From Oscillospiraceae bacterium (lineage in GTDB: Bacteria > Bacillota > Clostridia > Oscillospirales > Oscillospiraceae): a stretch of DNA of 64,000 nucleotides. The position numbers and the translations under genes are program-made. Shown here piece by piece: positions 22,265-30,421 of this stretch (position 1 is the stretch's first letter; each line of letters starts with the position of its first letter). The notes under the pieces were generated by a model. It did no database searches. It saw only the letters and a program-made list of their open reading frames with translations, and was not told where the DNA came from. The DNA is taken from contig JAHHSG010000007.1 of assembly GCA_020025305.1 (NCBI GenBank), positions 31,963-95,962 on the forward strand, given 5' to 3'.

Positions 22265-24853
22265 TTACTTCTTGCGGCAGGTAAGCTCTCCTGCATCGGT
22301 ATCCAGCACCAAGGTGCTGCCGGCCGGCAGATCTCCCCGCAAAATTTCCTTGGCAATCAGCGTTTCGGCAGTGCTCTGCAGGTAGCGCTTCAATGGCCGG
22401 GCGCCGTAGATAGGATCGTACCCCCGGTCAATGAGCATCTCACGGGCACTGTCCGTCACCTCCAATGACAGCGTCTTATCCGCCAAGCGGCGGCGCAAAC
22501 CACGCAGCAAAATCTCAATGATGCCGCCTAGATTCTCACGGGTCAGCGGGCGGAACATCAAGATCTCATCCAAGCGGTTCAAAAATTCCGGGCGGAAGGA
22601 GCGGCGCAGCAGCTGCATAACAGCACTGCGAGCCTCTTCGGAAATAGAGCCGTTCTCCTCGATCCCCTCCAGCATCTCCTGGCTGCCCAGATTGGAAGTG
22701 AGAATGATAATGGTATTTTTAAAGTCTACCGTACGCCCTTGGGAGTCGGTGATACGGCCGTCGTCCAAAATCTGCAGCAAAATATTGAATACGTCCGGAT
22801 GTGCCTTTTCCACCTCGTCAAAGAGGACCACAGAGTAAGGTCTGCGGCGCACCGCCTCCGTCAGCTGGCCGCCTTCGTCGTAACCCACATATCCGGGAGG
22901 CGCACCGATGAGCCGGGACACGGAAAATTTCTCCATATACTCCGTCATATCGATTCGCACCATACTATGCTCATCGTCAAAGAGGCACTCGGCCAGCGAC
23001 TTGGCCAGCTCGGTCTTGCCCACACCCGTGGGGCCTAAGAAGAGGAAACTGCCGATGGGACGGTTGGGGTCCGCAATCCCGGCACGGGAACGCTGGATGG
23101 CCTCACTGACAAGGCGCACCGCCTCATCCTGCCCCACCACCCGCTTGTGGATGATCTCCGGCAGACGCAGCAGTTTCTCCCGCTCCCCCTCCATGAGCCG
23201 TGCTACGGGGATTCCCGTCCACTTGCCTACGATTTCGGCAATCTCGTTTTCCGAAACCGTATCACGCACCATGGAATTTTCTGTCTGTTTTTCTCCGGCA
23301 GCCTCCGCCTCTTGCAGCTGCCGCTCCAGTTCGGGCAAATCAGAATATTGCAGCTTGGCGGCTTTTTCATATTCCAGCGCACCCTGCGCCCGCTCAATCT
23401 CGCCGTGCAGCTTGTCGATGTCAGCCTTCAGCTTCTTCACCTGATCCACGCCGCTCTTCTCCGCCTCCCACCGGGATTTCATGGCGTTGAACTGCTCCTT
23501 TGCATCGGCCAGATCACGCTTCAACTCTGCAAGGCGCTCCTTGGAGAGTTGATCCTCTTCCTTTTTCAATGCCATCTCTTCGATTTCCTGCTGCATGATC
23601 CGACGACGCAGGTCATCCATCTCGGCGGGCATAGAATCAATTTCCGTGCGAATCTTTGCACAGGCTTCATCCACCAGATCAATAGCTTTATCCGGCAGGA
23701 AACGATCTGTAATATAGCGGTCAGACAGTGTTGCCGCCGACACTAAGGCGTTATCGTGAATACGAACGCCATGGAAAATCTCATAGCGCTCCTTCAAACC
23801 ACGCAGAATGGAGATGGTATCCTCTACTGTAGGCTCATCCACCAGCACCGGCTGGAAGCGGCGCTCCAGTGCCGCATCTTTCTCGATATACTGACGGTAT
23901 TCGTCCAGCGTTGTGGCACCGATGCAATGCAGTTCGCCACGGGCCAGCATAGGCTTGAGAAGATTGCCGGCATCCATGCTGCCTTCCGTCTTGCCTGCCC
24001 CTACGATGGTGTGCAGCTCGTCGATGAAGAGGATGATGCGGCCCTCGGATTTACGCACTTCCTCCAGCACGGACTTGAGCCGCTCCTCAAACTCCCCACG
24101 ATACTTGGCACCGGCAATCAGCGCCCCCATATCCAGCGAGAATATCGTGCGTTCTTTCAAGCCGTCCGGCACATCACCGCGCACAATACGCTGTGCCAGC
24201 CCTTCGGCAATGGCGGTTTTGCCAACACCCGGCTCACCAATAAGCACCGGGTTATTTTTCGTCTTGCGAGAGAGGATGCGGATGACATCTCTGATTTCGC
24301 TGTCACGTCCAATCACCGGATCCAACTCGTTGTTACGGGCACGCTCTACCAGATCGGTACCGTACTTTTTCAGTGCATCATAGGTCTCCTCCGGATGATC
24401 ACTGGTGACAGGTCCGGACTTTACCTTAGATAATTCTTCGCTGAAGCGGCTACGATTGATACCGTGGTTTTGCAGCATCGTACGCACCTGTGCCGAGCCC
24501 TCGGAGAAAATGGCCAGCATCAAATGCTCCACAGACACATACTCATCGTGGGTCTTGGCGGCAATCTTCTCTGCCAACTGAATAACCTTGGCTGTCTCAG
24601 GTGCAGCATACACCTGTCCGTTGGTGCCGGAAACCTTAGGGAGCCGGGACACCATCTCATCCAGTTCCGCCAATACGCTGTCACAGTCAACACCCATACG
24701 GCTGAAGATGGAACCTATGAGGCCGCCGTCCTGGTCCAGCAGCGCATAGAGCAGATGCTCTGTGGTCAAATACTGATTGTCATTTTCCTGCGCCATGGCC
24801 TGTGCTGTCTGCACAGCCTCCAGCGTTTTGCGCGTATACTTTTCCTCATTCAT
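22265..24853 (-). CDS. clpB: ATP-dependent disaggregase ClpB
   Basis: A hexameric AAA+ chaperone that pulls proteins out of aggregates with DnaK. The N-domain (about 1-145) precedes NBD1 with Walker A GEPGVGKTA, the coiled-coil middle domain (about 400-520, LERQLQEAEAA region) and NBD2 with GPTGVGKTELA and IDMTEYMEKFSVSRLIG. 862 aa is full length. It has no IGL/IGF loop as in ClpA/X. It is second in an operon after a ribbon-helix-helix gene (13-base gap). No CIRCE or CtsR-type repeat was seen at the operon promoter. Confidence 0.97.
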   Translation of the reverse strand: MNEEKYTRKTLEAVQTAQAMAQENDNQYLTTEHLLYALLDQDGGLIGSIFSRMGVDCDSVLAELDEMVSRLPKVSGTNGQVYAAPETAKVIQLAEKIAAKTHDEYVSVEHLMLAIFSEGSAQVRTMLQNHGINRSRFSEELSKVKSGPVTSDHPEETYDALKKYGTDLVERARNNELDPVIGRDSEIRDVIRILSRKTKNNPVLIGEPGVGKTAIAEGLAQRIVRGDVPDGLKERTIFSLDMGALIAGAKYRGEFEERLKSVLEEVRKSEGRIILFIDELHTIVGAGKTEGSMDAGNLLKPMLARGELHCIGATTLDEYRQYIEKDAALERRFQPVLVDEPTVEDTISILRGLKERYEIFHGVRIHDNALVSAATLSDRYITDRFLPDKAIDLVDEACAKIRTEIDSMPAEMDDLRRRIMQQEIEEMALKKEEDQLSKERLAELKRDLADAKEQFNAMKSRWEAEKSGVDQVKKLKADIDKLHGEIERAQGALEYEKAAKLQYSDLPELERQLQEAEAAGEKQTENSMVRDTVSENEIAEIVGKWTGIPVARLMEGEREKLLRLPEIIHKRVVGQDEAVRLVSEAIQRSRAGIADPNRPIGSFLFLGPTGVGKTELAKSLAECLFDDEHSMVRIDMTEYMEKFSVSRLIGAPPGYVGYDEGGQLTEAVRRRPYSVVLFDEVEKAHPDVFNILLQILDDGRITDSQGRTVDFKNTIIILTSNLGSQEMLEGIEENGSISEEARSAVMQLLRRSFRPEFLNRLDEILMFRPLTRENLGGIIEILLRGLRRRLADKTLSLEVTDSAREMLIDRGYDPIYGARPLKRYLQSTAETLIAKEILRGDLPAGSTLVLDTDAGELTCRKK

Positions 24854-24866
24854 GGTATCACCTCAT

Positions 24867-25511
24867 TTAAATCAAAATTTCTCTGTGATGCAAATTGTCA
24901 CAGTAAGCCTGCTCAATCTGTCGGGCAGTACTGCCGCCCAAATATGCTTTCAGCAGGCGGTCAAACATCTGCACATAGTCGGAAATGGCTTGTGCGATCT
25001 CCTCGGCGGTGCAATCCTGCCTTGGCTGTGCAATGGGCCGGAGGAAGCGCCCCTCGTACAGGGAACAGCACAGCTGCAAGCCCAGCCGCGGTGCCAAATG
25101 CGTATTTTCAATCTGTACCCACAAGCGGAAAAAATCGGTCAGTACCGCAATGAGCGATGCAGACTGTGTGCGAAACACCACACTCAGCGTCCCCAGTTGC
25201 TCTGACTTGCCCATGTCCAGCTCCACCTCGTACTTCACCGTGGGCCGGTACTTATAGCTGAGGCTGGATTTGAGCGACATCGTAGGGGAATTGGGCGCAA
25301 AAAAGGGGATCAATTCCCGCCCCGGCGTCACCAACGTTTCGATGGTTTCAAAAATATCCTGAATCTGCTGCTCCGGTGTCCGCATGGAAACGGCCTCCGC
25401 CAAAATGCGGTTCACCAGCGCCGAACGGTTGGTCCCCAGTCGGTGTGCCATGGCATCCACCTCACGCACCACATCGTCCGAGAGCATCAGGCTGTATACA
25501 TTCTTCTTCAT
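24867..25511 (-). CDS. Ribbon-helix-helix (CopG/Arc-like) protein co-transcribed with clpB
   Basis: I do not recognise the full-length family. Residues 1-45 (YSLMLSDDVVREVDAMAHRL, then GTNRSALVNRILAEAV) have the ribbon-helix-helix pattern with the TNRSALVN turn used by DNA-binding dimers. The remaining 170 aa are mixed alpha/beta with no known motif. The start at 25511 has AAGGAGGTG, a near-perfect ribosome site. It is encoded 13 bases upstream of clpB from a single good promoter, so it may be the heat-shock regulator of this operon or an autoregulator. This is inference from context. Confidence 0.8.
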   Translation of the reverse strand: MKKNVYSLMLSDDVVREVDAMAHRLGTNRSALVNRILAEAVSMRTPEQQIQDIFETIETLVTPGRELIPFFAPNSPTMSLKSSLSYKYRPTVKYEVELDMGKSEQLGTLSVVFRTQSASLIAVLTDFFRLWVQIENTHLAPRLGLQLCCSLYEGRFLRPIAQPRQDCTAEEIAQAISDYVQMFDRLLKAYLGGSTARQIEQAYCDNLHHREILI

Positions 25512-25538
25512 AGGACACCTCCTTGTTCTACTATGGCT

Positions 25539-25566
25539 AGTATACCGCCATTTTATAATTTGTCAA
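25539..25566 (-). promoter_or_regulatory. Promoter of the RHH-clpB operon
   Basis: Minus strand TTGACA (25561-25566), 16 bp, TATACT (25539-25544), about 28 bases before the start codon. Confidence 0.75.
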
Positions 25567-25631
25567 TAAATTTATATAAAAATATAAACGAGTTATTTAA
25601 TAGTTTACGCATTGTTCATATCCACCAACGC

Positions 25632-25669
25632 AAAAACACCCGAACAGAAATTCCGTCCGGGTGTTTTTT
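25632..25669 (-). terminator. Intrinsic terminator after the metallophosphoesterase gene
   Basis: AACACCCG / CGGGTGTT stem with further pairing inside, and T/A runs on both sides. It overlaps the stop codon region of the minus-strand gene. Confidence 0.82.
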
Positions 25670-26531
25670 ACTGCTTGTGTAATACGGTGATGACCACTTC
25701 CGGGCGGTTATTGAACCGCACCGGGAGTATGCTGTTGCCGATACCACGACTGACGATCATGGTGGTGCCGTCTTGGGTGTATACACCGCCGTCATATTGA
25801 GGGAACAAGCCTTGATTTGGTGCCACCAGCCCGCCGATGAACGGAAGCCGAAACTGACCGCCGTGGGCATGACCGCAAAGAACCAGCTGAATCCCAGGGT
25901 CCACATAGGTAGAGAAAACTTCCGGGCGGTGAGAAAGCAAAATTTGATACCCCGCTCCGGCGTCTGCCCTTTCGATTTCCTCGGAAATAATGCCCGCCTC
26001 CAGATCAAACAGTCCGCTGCCGGACTCCGCAAAATCCGGGTCATCGATGCCCAGCAGCTGTATTGTCTCGCTGCCGCTGCACAGTATCTCCGTTTGATTG
26101 TGCAGCACCGTTACGCCGCACGCTTCCAGCTGCTGCTCCAATGTTTCATACGCCTCCCCCAGCCACGCCTCGTGATTGCCGGTCACATAGTAGCACGGGG
26201 CAATTTCCACCGCCTGCCGGGCGAAGGCAGCGGCAATATGGATATTGGTATGGTTCGAGTCCACCAGATCACCGGTCATGGCGATGATATCCGGCTGCTC
26301 CTTTTGGAGGATGGACAGAAGTTTTTGATTGTCCGCCCCGAATTCGGCATTGTGAAGGTCGGAAATCTGCGCAATACGATACCCCTCAAAGCCTTCTGGC
26401 AGCTGAGAGTCATACACATGGTAGACCGTGGTCTGCACCGTAATATTCCCCCAGATCGTCCAGAGCACCAGTGCTGCAAGGGCTATGGCTGCCGTCAGCA
26501 GAAGGCAGCGTTTTTTCAACTTTTTCCTCAT
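25668..26531 (-). CDS. Membrane-anchored metallophosphoesterase (YkuE-like)
   Basis: A calcineurin-like phosphoesterase, 287 aa, held in the membrane by an N-terminal helix (CLLLTAAIALAALVLWTIWG). The five metal-binding blocks are ISDLHNAEFG, MTGDLVDSNH, VTGNHEAW, LLSHRPE and CGHAHGGQ, giving a two-metal site facing the outside. YkuE relatives act on lipid or wall-linked phosphoesters, but the substrate here is unknown. The start at 26531 follows GGAAGG; the frame is open upstream without a signal. It is transcribed alone. Confidence 0.9.
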   Translation of the reverse strand: MRKKLKKRCLLLTAAIALAALVLWTIWGNITVQTTVYHVYDSQLPEGFEGYRIAQISDLHNAEFGADNQKLLSILQKEQPDIIAMTGDLVDSNHTNIHIAAAFARQAVEIAPCYYVTGNHEAWLGEAYETLEQQLEACGVTVLHNQTEILCSGSETIQLLGIDDPDFAESGSGLFDLEAGIISEEIERADAGAGYQILLSHRPEVFSTYVDPGIQLVLCGHAHGGQFRLPFIGGLVAPNQGLFPQYDGGVYTQDGTTMIVSRGIGNSILPVRFNNRPEVVITVLHKQ

Positions 26532-26698
26532 AGTACCTTCCGCTCCTTTCGCAGTTGGTTCCTTTTTTACCTTGACTGCGGATATCTTACTACCCACAGG
26601 TGACAGGGCTGTGACAAGCAGATAACAATTCTGTCACCGATGGCGTCAAAGAAGGATACCGTTCCCAGCAAAGACCACACCTCGCAGCTGCGTCTGTG

Positions 26699-27091
26699 TT
26701 AGTCGTAGATTTCTTCTTCCCGGACACACTCTCTTTTCAATTTTCCCACCAAAAAATCAAGCGCTGCCAGCACATGGGGACGAATATCGCCGCCTACCAG
26801 CACATACATAAGATCGTCACCCACGACGAGCTGTCCCTCGTTGAGCCATGTGCGCACATAGTAAATCCCCTCCAACGCCCGGGCGTCATTCTCTGCCGCC
26901 GCCACCTGATCCCTGTCATAGGAGAAGATCATCCCCCGAACCGGTTTCGTCTCCCCTGCCTCCTGCCGCACCTTGGCACGGGCCGTGGCGCGCACCGTTC
27001 CGTTGTGTACGAGGTACATTCCCACTTTATTGGCGTTGGGCGCCTGCTTGGCCTCCTGCAGCCACTGGTCCATCGACGGTGTTTTTGTCAT
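26699..27091 (-). CDS. moaE: MoaE-like molybdopterin synthase large subunit
   Basis: The catalytic subunit that, with MoaD, adds dithiolene sulphur to cPMP. 130 aa: WLQEAKQAPNANKVGMYLVH, NGTVRATARAKV, EGIYYVRTWLNEGQLVVGDD and VLVGGDIRPHVLAALDFLVG match the short MoaE form common in clostridia. It is divergent from moaA-moaC-mogA. No moaD or moeA is in the window. Confidence 0.87.
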   Translation of the reverse strand: MTKTPSMDQWLQEAKQAPNANKVGMYLVHNGTVRATARAKVRQEAGETKPVRGMIFSYDRDQVAAAENDARALEGIYYVRTWLNEGQLVVGDDLMYVLVGGDIRPHVLAALDFLVGKLKRECVREEEIYD

Positions 27092-27185
27092 AATCTATGC
27101 CTCCCCTATTTCCTGTCTTTTCCCAAATTGTATATCATTTTACCTGTCCCCTTCCCTTTCGTCAATAGCGCAGAAATTTCTATGC

Positions 27186-27214
27186 TTGTACATTGCACCG
27201 CATAACGATATAAT
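27186..27214 (+). promoter_or_regulatory. Promoter of moaA-moaC-mogA
   Basis: TTGTAC (27186-27191), 17 bp, TATAAT (27209-27214), 32 bases before moaA. Confidence 0.72.
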
Positions 27215-27245
27215 ATAAGGGAAAATCTACATTTGTGAGGTAGTT

Positions 27246-28199
27246 ATGGTTGATTCTTTCTCCCGAGAAATTACATATCTGCGGATTTCTGTGACGGAAC
27301 TTTGCAACCTCCGCTGCCGTTACTGTATGCCGCAGAGCGGTGTGGAAAAGAAGCGCCACGCCGACATGATGACGGAGGACGAAATCATTGCCGCCGTCCG
27401 TGCCGCGGCGTCACTGGGCATCCGCAAGGTGCGCTTTACCGGCGGTGAGCCGCTGGTGAAACGCAACATCGTCTCCATTTGCCGCAGGACAGCGGCGGTG
27501 GAGGGGATAGAAGAGGTGTGCCTTACCACCAATGCCACCCTCCTCCCTGCGCTGGCCAAGCCTTTGCGGCAGGCAGGTGTCCGCCGCATCAACCTCAGTA
27601 TTGACACGCTGGATCAGGAGAAATACGCCTACATCACGCGCTGTGGACGGCTGGAGGACTTTTATTCCGGCTTGCATGCGGCACTGGAGGCAGGTTTTAA
27701 AAAAATAAAACTGAACACTGTCCTCATTGGCGGCTTCAATGAGGACGAAATCGTCCCCTTGGCGCAGCTGACCCAGCGCTATCCAGTGGATGTGCGGTTC
27801 ATCGAACTGATGCCCATGTACGATGGCGGAGACTTTGGCCCAGAGGCCTTCCTCCCGCTTTCCCGTGTGTTGGAGTGCCTTCCTCAGCTGGAGAGCGTCC
27901 CTACAGACGGCGGCGTAGCCCAGCTCTTTCGTCTGCCGGGAAGCAAGGGCTGTGTGGGGCTGATCCGCCCTGTCAGCGCCCACTTTTGCGCCGACTGTAA
28001 CCGCATACGTCTCACTGCTGACGGAAAATTGAAACCCTGTCTCCACTCTCCGGATGAAATTAGCATCAAAGGCTGCACCGAAGCGGAGATGGCAGAAAAG
28101 CTGCAGCAGGCTATTGCAAATAAACCTCGCTGGCACGGCGAACTCTCCCCCCAGCACCGCAGCCGCGCAGGCCGAAACATGAATGAGATCGGAGGATGA
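27246..28199 (+). CDS. moaA: GTP 3',8-cyclase MoaA (radical SAM)
   Basis: First step of molybdenum cofactor synthesis: rearranges GTP with S-adenosylmethionine and two iron-sulphur clusters. The N-terminal radical SAM motif CNLRCRYC (about residues 20-27) with FTGGEPLV and the C-terminal cluster motif CADCNRIRLTADGKLKPCL are present, and the protein ends in the essential Gly-Gly (NEIGG). 317 aa. It is first in a three-gene operon with moaC and mogA, and overlaps or abuts moaC. Confidence 0.97.
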   Translation: MVDSFSREITYLRISVTELCNLRCRYCMPQSGVEKKRHADMMTEDEIIAAVRAAASLGIRKVRFTGGEPLVKRNIVSICRRTAAVEGIEEVCLTTNATLLPALAKPLRQAGVRRINLSIDTLDQEKYAYITRCGRLEDFYSGLHAALEAGFKKIKLNTVLIGGFNEDEIVPLAQLTQRYPVDVRFIELMPMYDGGDFGPEAFLPLSRVLECLPQLESVPTDGGVAQLFRLPGSKGCVGLIRPVSAHFCADCNRIRLTADGKLKPCLHSPDEISIKGCTEAEMAEKLQQAIANKPRWHGELSPQHRSRAGRNMNEIGG

Positions 28200-28201
28200 C
28201 T

Positions 28202-28681
28202 ATGGAAGATTTTACCCATTTTGATGAGGGAGGCCGCGCCAAGATGGTGGATGTAGGCGCTAAACCTCTTTCTCATCGCACCGCTGTGGCTGCCGGTCGC
28301 GTGCTGGTCAATCGAGAGACTTTTTCCCTCATCGCTTCCGGTGGGGTAAAAAAGGGAGACGTCCTCACCGTGGCACAGATTGCCGGTATTATGGGTGCCA
28401 AACGAACTCTGGATCTGATCCCCATGTGTCACCCCGTATGGATGGACGGTGTACAGGTGGTCCTCTCTCTCAATGAGGAACGGTGCAGCGTTGAGATCCA
28501 AGCCACCGTCACCTGCAGCGGAAAAACCGGCGTTGAGATGGAAGCTCTGACCGCTGTGACCACCGCCGCACTGACTGTATATGATATGTGTAAAGCCGTA
28601 CAGCGAGACATTGTTCTGGCAGATATCCGCCTACTTTCCAAGACAGGCGGCATTCACGGTGACTATCAAAGGGAGGATTGA
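28202..28681 (+). CDS. moaC: Cyclic pyranopterin monophosphate synthase MoaC
   Basis: Completes cPMP formation after MoaA. MCHPVWMDGVQV, GVEMEALTAVTTAAL, YDMCKAV and LLSKTGGIHG are conserved, with the active-site Asp/Lys/His residues in these blocks. 159 aa. ATG 28202 follows CGGAGG at six-base spacing; an ATG at 28196 that overlaps the moaA stop is an alternative. Confidence 0.96.
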   Translation: MEDFTHFDEGGRAKMVDVGAKPLSHRTAVAAGRVLVNRETFSLIASGGVKKGDVLTVAQIAGIMGAKRTLDLIPMCHPVWMDGVQVVLSLNEERCSVEIQATVTCSGKTGVEMEALTAVTTAALTVYDMCKAVQRDIVLADIRLLSKTGGIHGDYQRED

Positions 28682-28684
28682 GCC

Positions 28685-29179
28685 ATGGTTTATACAGCAG
28701 CCGTCATTACCGTCAGTGACAAAGGCTATCAAGGCCTGCGGCAGGATACCAGCGGTCCGGCACTTTGCCGTCTTTTAGAGGCGCACGGCTATCAGATCCT
28801 CTACACCGCTACGGTGCCAGACGAGTCGGATATGATCCAAAAAGAGCTGCTGCACTGCTGCGATAAGCTCCATGCCACCCTGGTGCTTACCACCGGCGGC
28901 ACCGGTTTTTCCCCGCGGGATATTACACCGGAGGCTACCCTTGCCGTAGTGGAGCGGCTCACGCCCGGCATTCCCGAGGCCATGCGCGCAGAAAGCATGC
29001 GCATCACTCCCCGTGGCTGCCTCTCCCGCAGTGTGGCCGGTATTCGCCGCCGCAGTTTGATCGTGAACCTGCCCGGCAGCCAAAAGGCGACGCAAGAAAA
29101 TCTGCTGGCAGTCTTAGACCCCATCGCCCACGGACTGAAAATGCTGCTCTCCGAGGGTTCTGCCAACTGCGGCGGCTAA
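28685..29179 (+). CDS. mogA: Molybdopterin adenylyltransferase MogA/MoaB-type
   Basis: Activates molybdopterin by adenylylation before metal insertion. 164 aa with AVITVSDKGYQGLRQDTSGP at the N-terminus and TTGGTGFSPRDITPEATLAV, the nucleotide/pterin-binding loop of the MogA/MoaB family. It starts three bases after moaC. Confidence 0.92.
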   Translation: MVYTAAVITVSDKGYQGLRQDTSGPALCRLLEAHGYQILYTATVPDESDMIQKELLHCCDKLHATLVLTTGGTGFSPRDITPEATLAVVERLTPGIPEAMRAESMRITPRGCLSRSVAGIRRRSLIVNLPGSQKATQENLLAVLDPIAHGLKMLLSEGSANCGG

Positions 29180-29191
29180 CAACATATGAGA

Positions 29192-29225
29192 AGGGACGGA
29201 GCATCTTGACTGATGCTCCGTCCCT
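29192..29225. terminator. Hairpin terminator between mogA and the phosphatase-like gene
   Basis: AGGGACGGAGCATC / GATGCTCCGTCCCT, a 14-bp perfect stem followed on the plus strand by a T-rich stretch. It separates convergent operons. Confidence 0.8.
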
Positions 29226-29375
29226 CGCTTTCTTCTTTGTTTTCCGCTTCCCTGATGCCACAAATGGCTTGCGGCAGTTCCTCCCGCTGTGTCAAATCGA
29301 CTAAGGCTAGAGAAATTTTTCCATAAACCCAATCTCCATAGAGATGGGAAAGTCCGCCGGCACAAAAACGGATGG

Positions 29376-30302
29376 TCAGGGCGCAGCGTGAAACAATGGC
29401 TGCGGAAACGACAGGTGTTTTCCGCTGACTGGATCTGTCCCATGATCCGCCATCACAAAAATCTCGTGGGCTGATGGCAGTAATGCAGACAGCACAGTAC
29501 GGTCTATTCTGGCGAGAAAGGCTCGCTTTTGTGCGGCATCCTTTCGATGACCCGCCTCGTCTGCCCCATTGATATGGAGCAGAACAAAGTCGTGGCTCTC
29601 CGCTGCCAAAAGTGCTGCATGGACCTTTCCCTGCAAATCCGTATCTATATCGCCCGTCATGGCTGGGGTCGTGACAAGATCCATTTGCAGGAGCTTCGCA
29701 ATCCCCTTGACCACTGCCGTTCCTGTAATGACCGCCGCTCTTTTGGGGAACGGCGGTAATTGGGATGGCTTCGACTCCCCCCATGGGAGGAGACACCGCC
29801 CCATCTTTAACTGCTCCCGGTATGCCCTTTCCAGTGCGGCGCAGCCTGTGGGACACAGTGTGCTGACCGGCTGTCCCACACACCGATAGGGCGGACAGGT
29901 GGTAACGCTTTGAAGCTCCGCAGCTAGGCCGGGAAACACAAGGATGCTCTTGTACTGTTCCAGATAGTAATAGCGGTATTCCTGACTGCTCTTGATTTCT
30001 TTCGGCCCCGGAATGGGCACTGTGCATCTGCCCCGTGCATCTACGCCCAACCAACTGCCGCGCAGCACCAAGTCATCTGGCTCTACCGAAATACCCGCGC
30101 CCAGCGCTTCGGCATACCCACGAAGGGCCTTGGGTACCTCTTTGATCCCCAAAATGTGAAGTATGCAGCTCAAACTCTCCGGTTCACAGCCGCAGCAGGT
30201 GTCTATCTCATCTACCTTCTCCATCTTTTGTAAGAAGGGATAGTCCGCAGTGGAAAAACCTCTGTCGGTCATGCCGTCAATGATACATAAAATCTGACTC
30301 AT
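29376..30302 (-). CDS. Phosphoglycerate mutase-like (alkaline phosphatase superfamily) protein in the cobalamin operon, possibly truncated
   Basis: A 308-aa protein related to cofactor-independent (ApgM-type) phosphoglycerate mutases. The N-terminus ILCIIDGMTDRGFST carries the first metal-binding Asp, the middle holds MTGDIDTDLQGK and HINGADEAGHRKD, and the end has MADHGTDPVSGKH. Because it is the last gene of the cobalamin operon, and archaeal CobZ-type phosphatases act on alpha-ribazole phosphate, a phosphatase role in this pathway is possible but unproven; cobC is also present at 14.2 kb. The frame ends at a TGA soon after the last metal motif and stays open for 22 more codons beyond it, so it may be shortened. 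It lies 119 bases after cobQ. Confidence 0.7.
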   Translation of the reverse strand: MSQILCIIDGMTDRGFSTADYPFLQKMEKVDEIDTCCGCEPESLSCILHILGIKEVPKALRGYAEALGAGISVEPDDLVLRGSWLGVDARGRCTVPIPGPKEIKSSQEYRYYYLEQYKSILVFPGLAAELQSVTTCPPYRCVGQPVSTLCPTGCAALERAYREQLKMGRCLLPWGESKPSQLPPFPKRAAVITGTAVVKGIAKLLQMDLVTTPAMTGDIDTDLQGKVHAALLAAESHDFVLLHINGADEAGHRKDAAQKRAFLARIDRTVLSALLPSAHEIFVMADHGTDPVSGKHLSFPQPLFHAAP

Positions 30303-30421
30303 GCTACCTCCAACTTATAATCTCCCTATCTTTTCCGGACGCATTTTTCACACATAGCGTCTCTGCGCTTCCCGCATTTCCGCCATGTCTCCTGCGCTTC
30401 CCGACACTTGTCTTCGGGAGA
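30303..30421 (-). repeat. Intergenic region with inverted and direct repeats between cobQ and the phosphatase-like gene
   Basis: TATAATCTCCC (30316-30326) is repeated inverted as GGGAGATTATA (30416-30426, running into the cobQ 3' end), so the transcript could fold the roughly 90 bases between into a loop. CTGCGCTTCCCG occurs twice (30363-30374 and 30392-30403). A 12-codon frame (minus strand, MAEMREAQRRYV) with an AGGAG before it lies inside. Function unknown. Confidence 0.5.

Noticed and set aside
25512..25620. CIRCE or CtsR operator upstream of the clpB operon
   Set aside because: No TTAGCACTC-N9-GAGTGCTAA or tandem GGTCAAA heptads found.
29176..30054. Minus-strand frame overlapping the phosphatase-like gene, with a protein-like tail (HLYGDWVYGKISLALVDL)
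   Set aside because: The body is a shadow of the other frame and the tail runs through the terminator hairpin with codon use unlike its neighbours. A frameshift into it cannot be shown from sequence alone.
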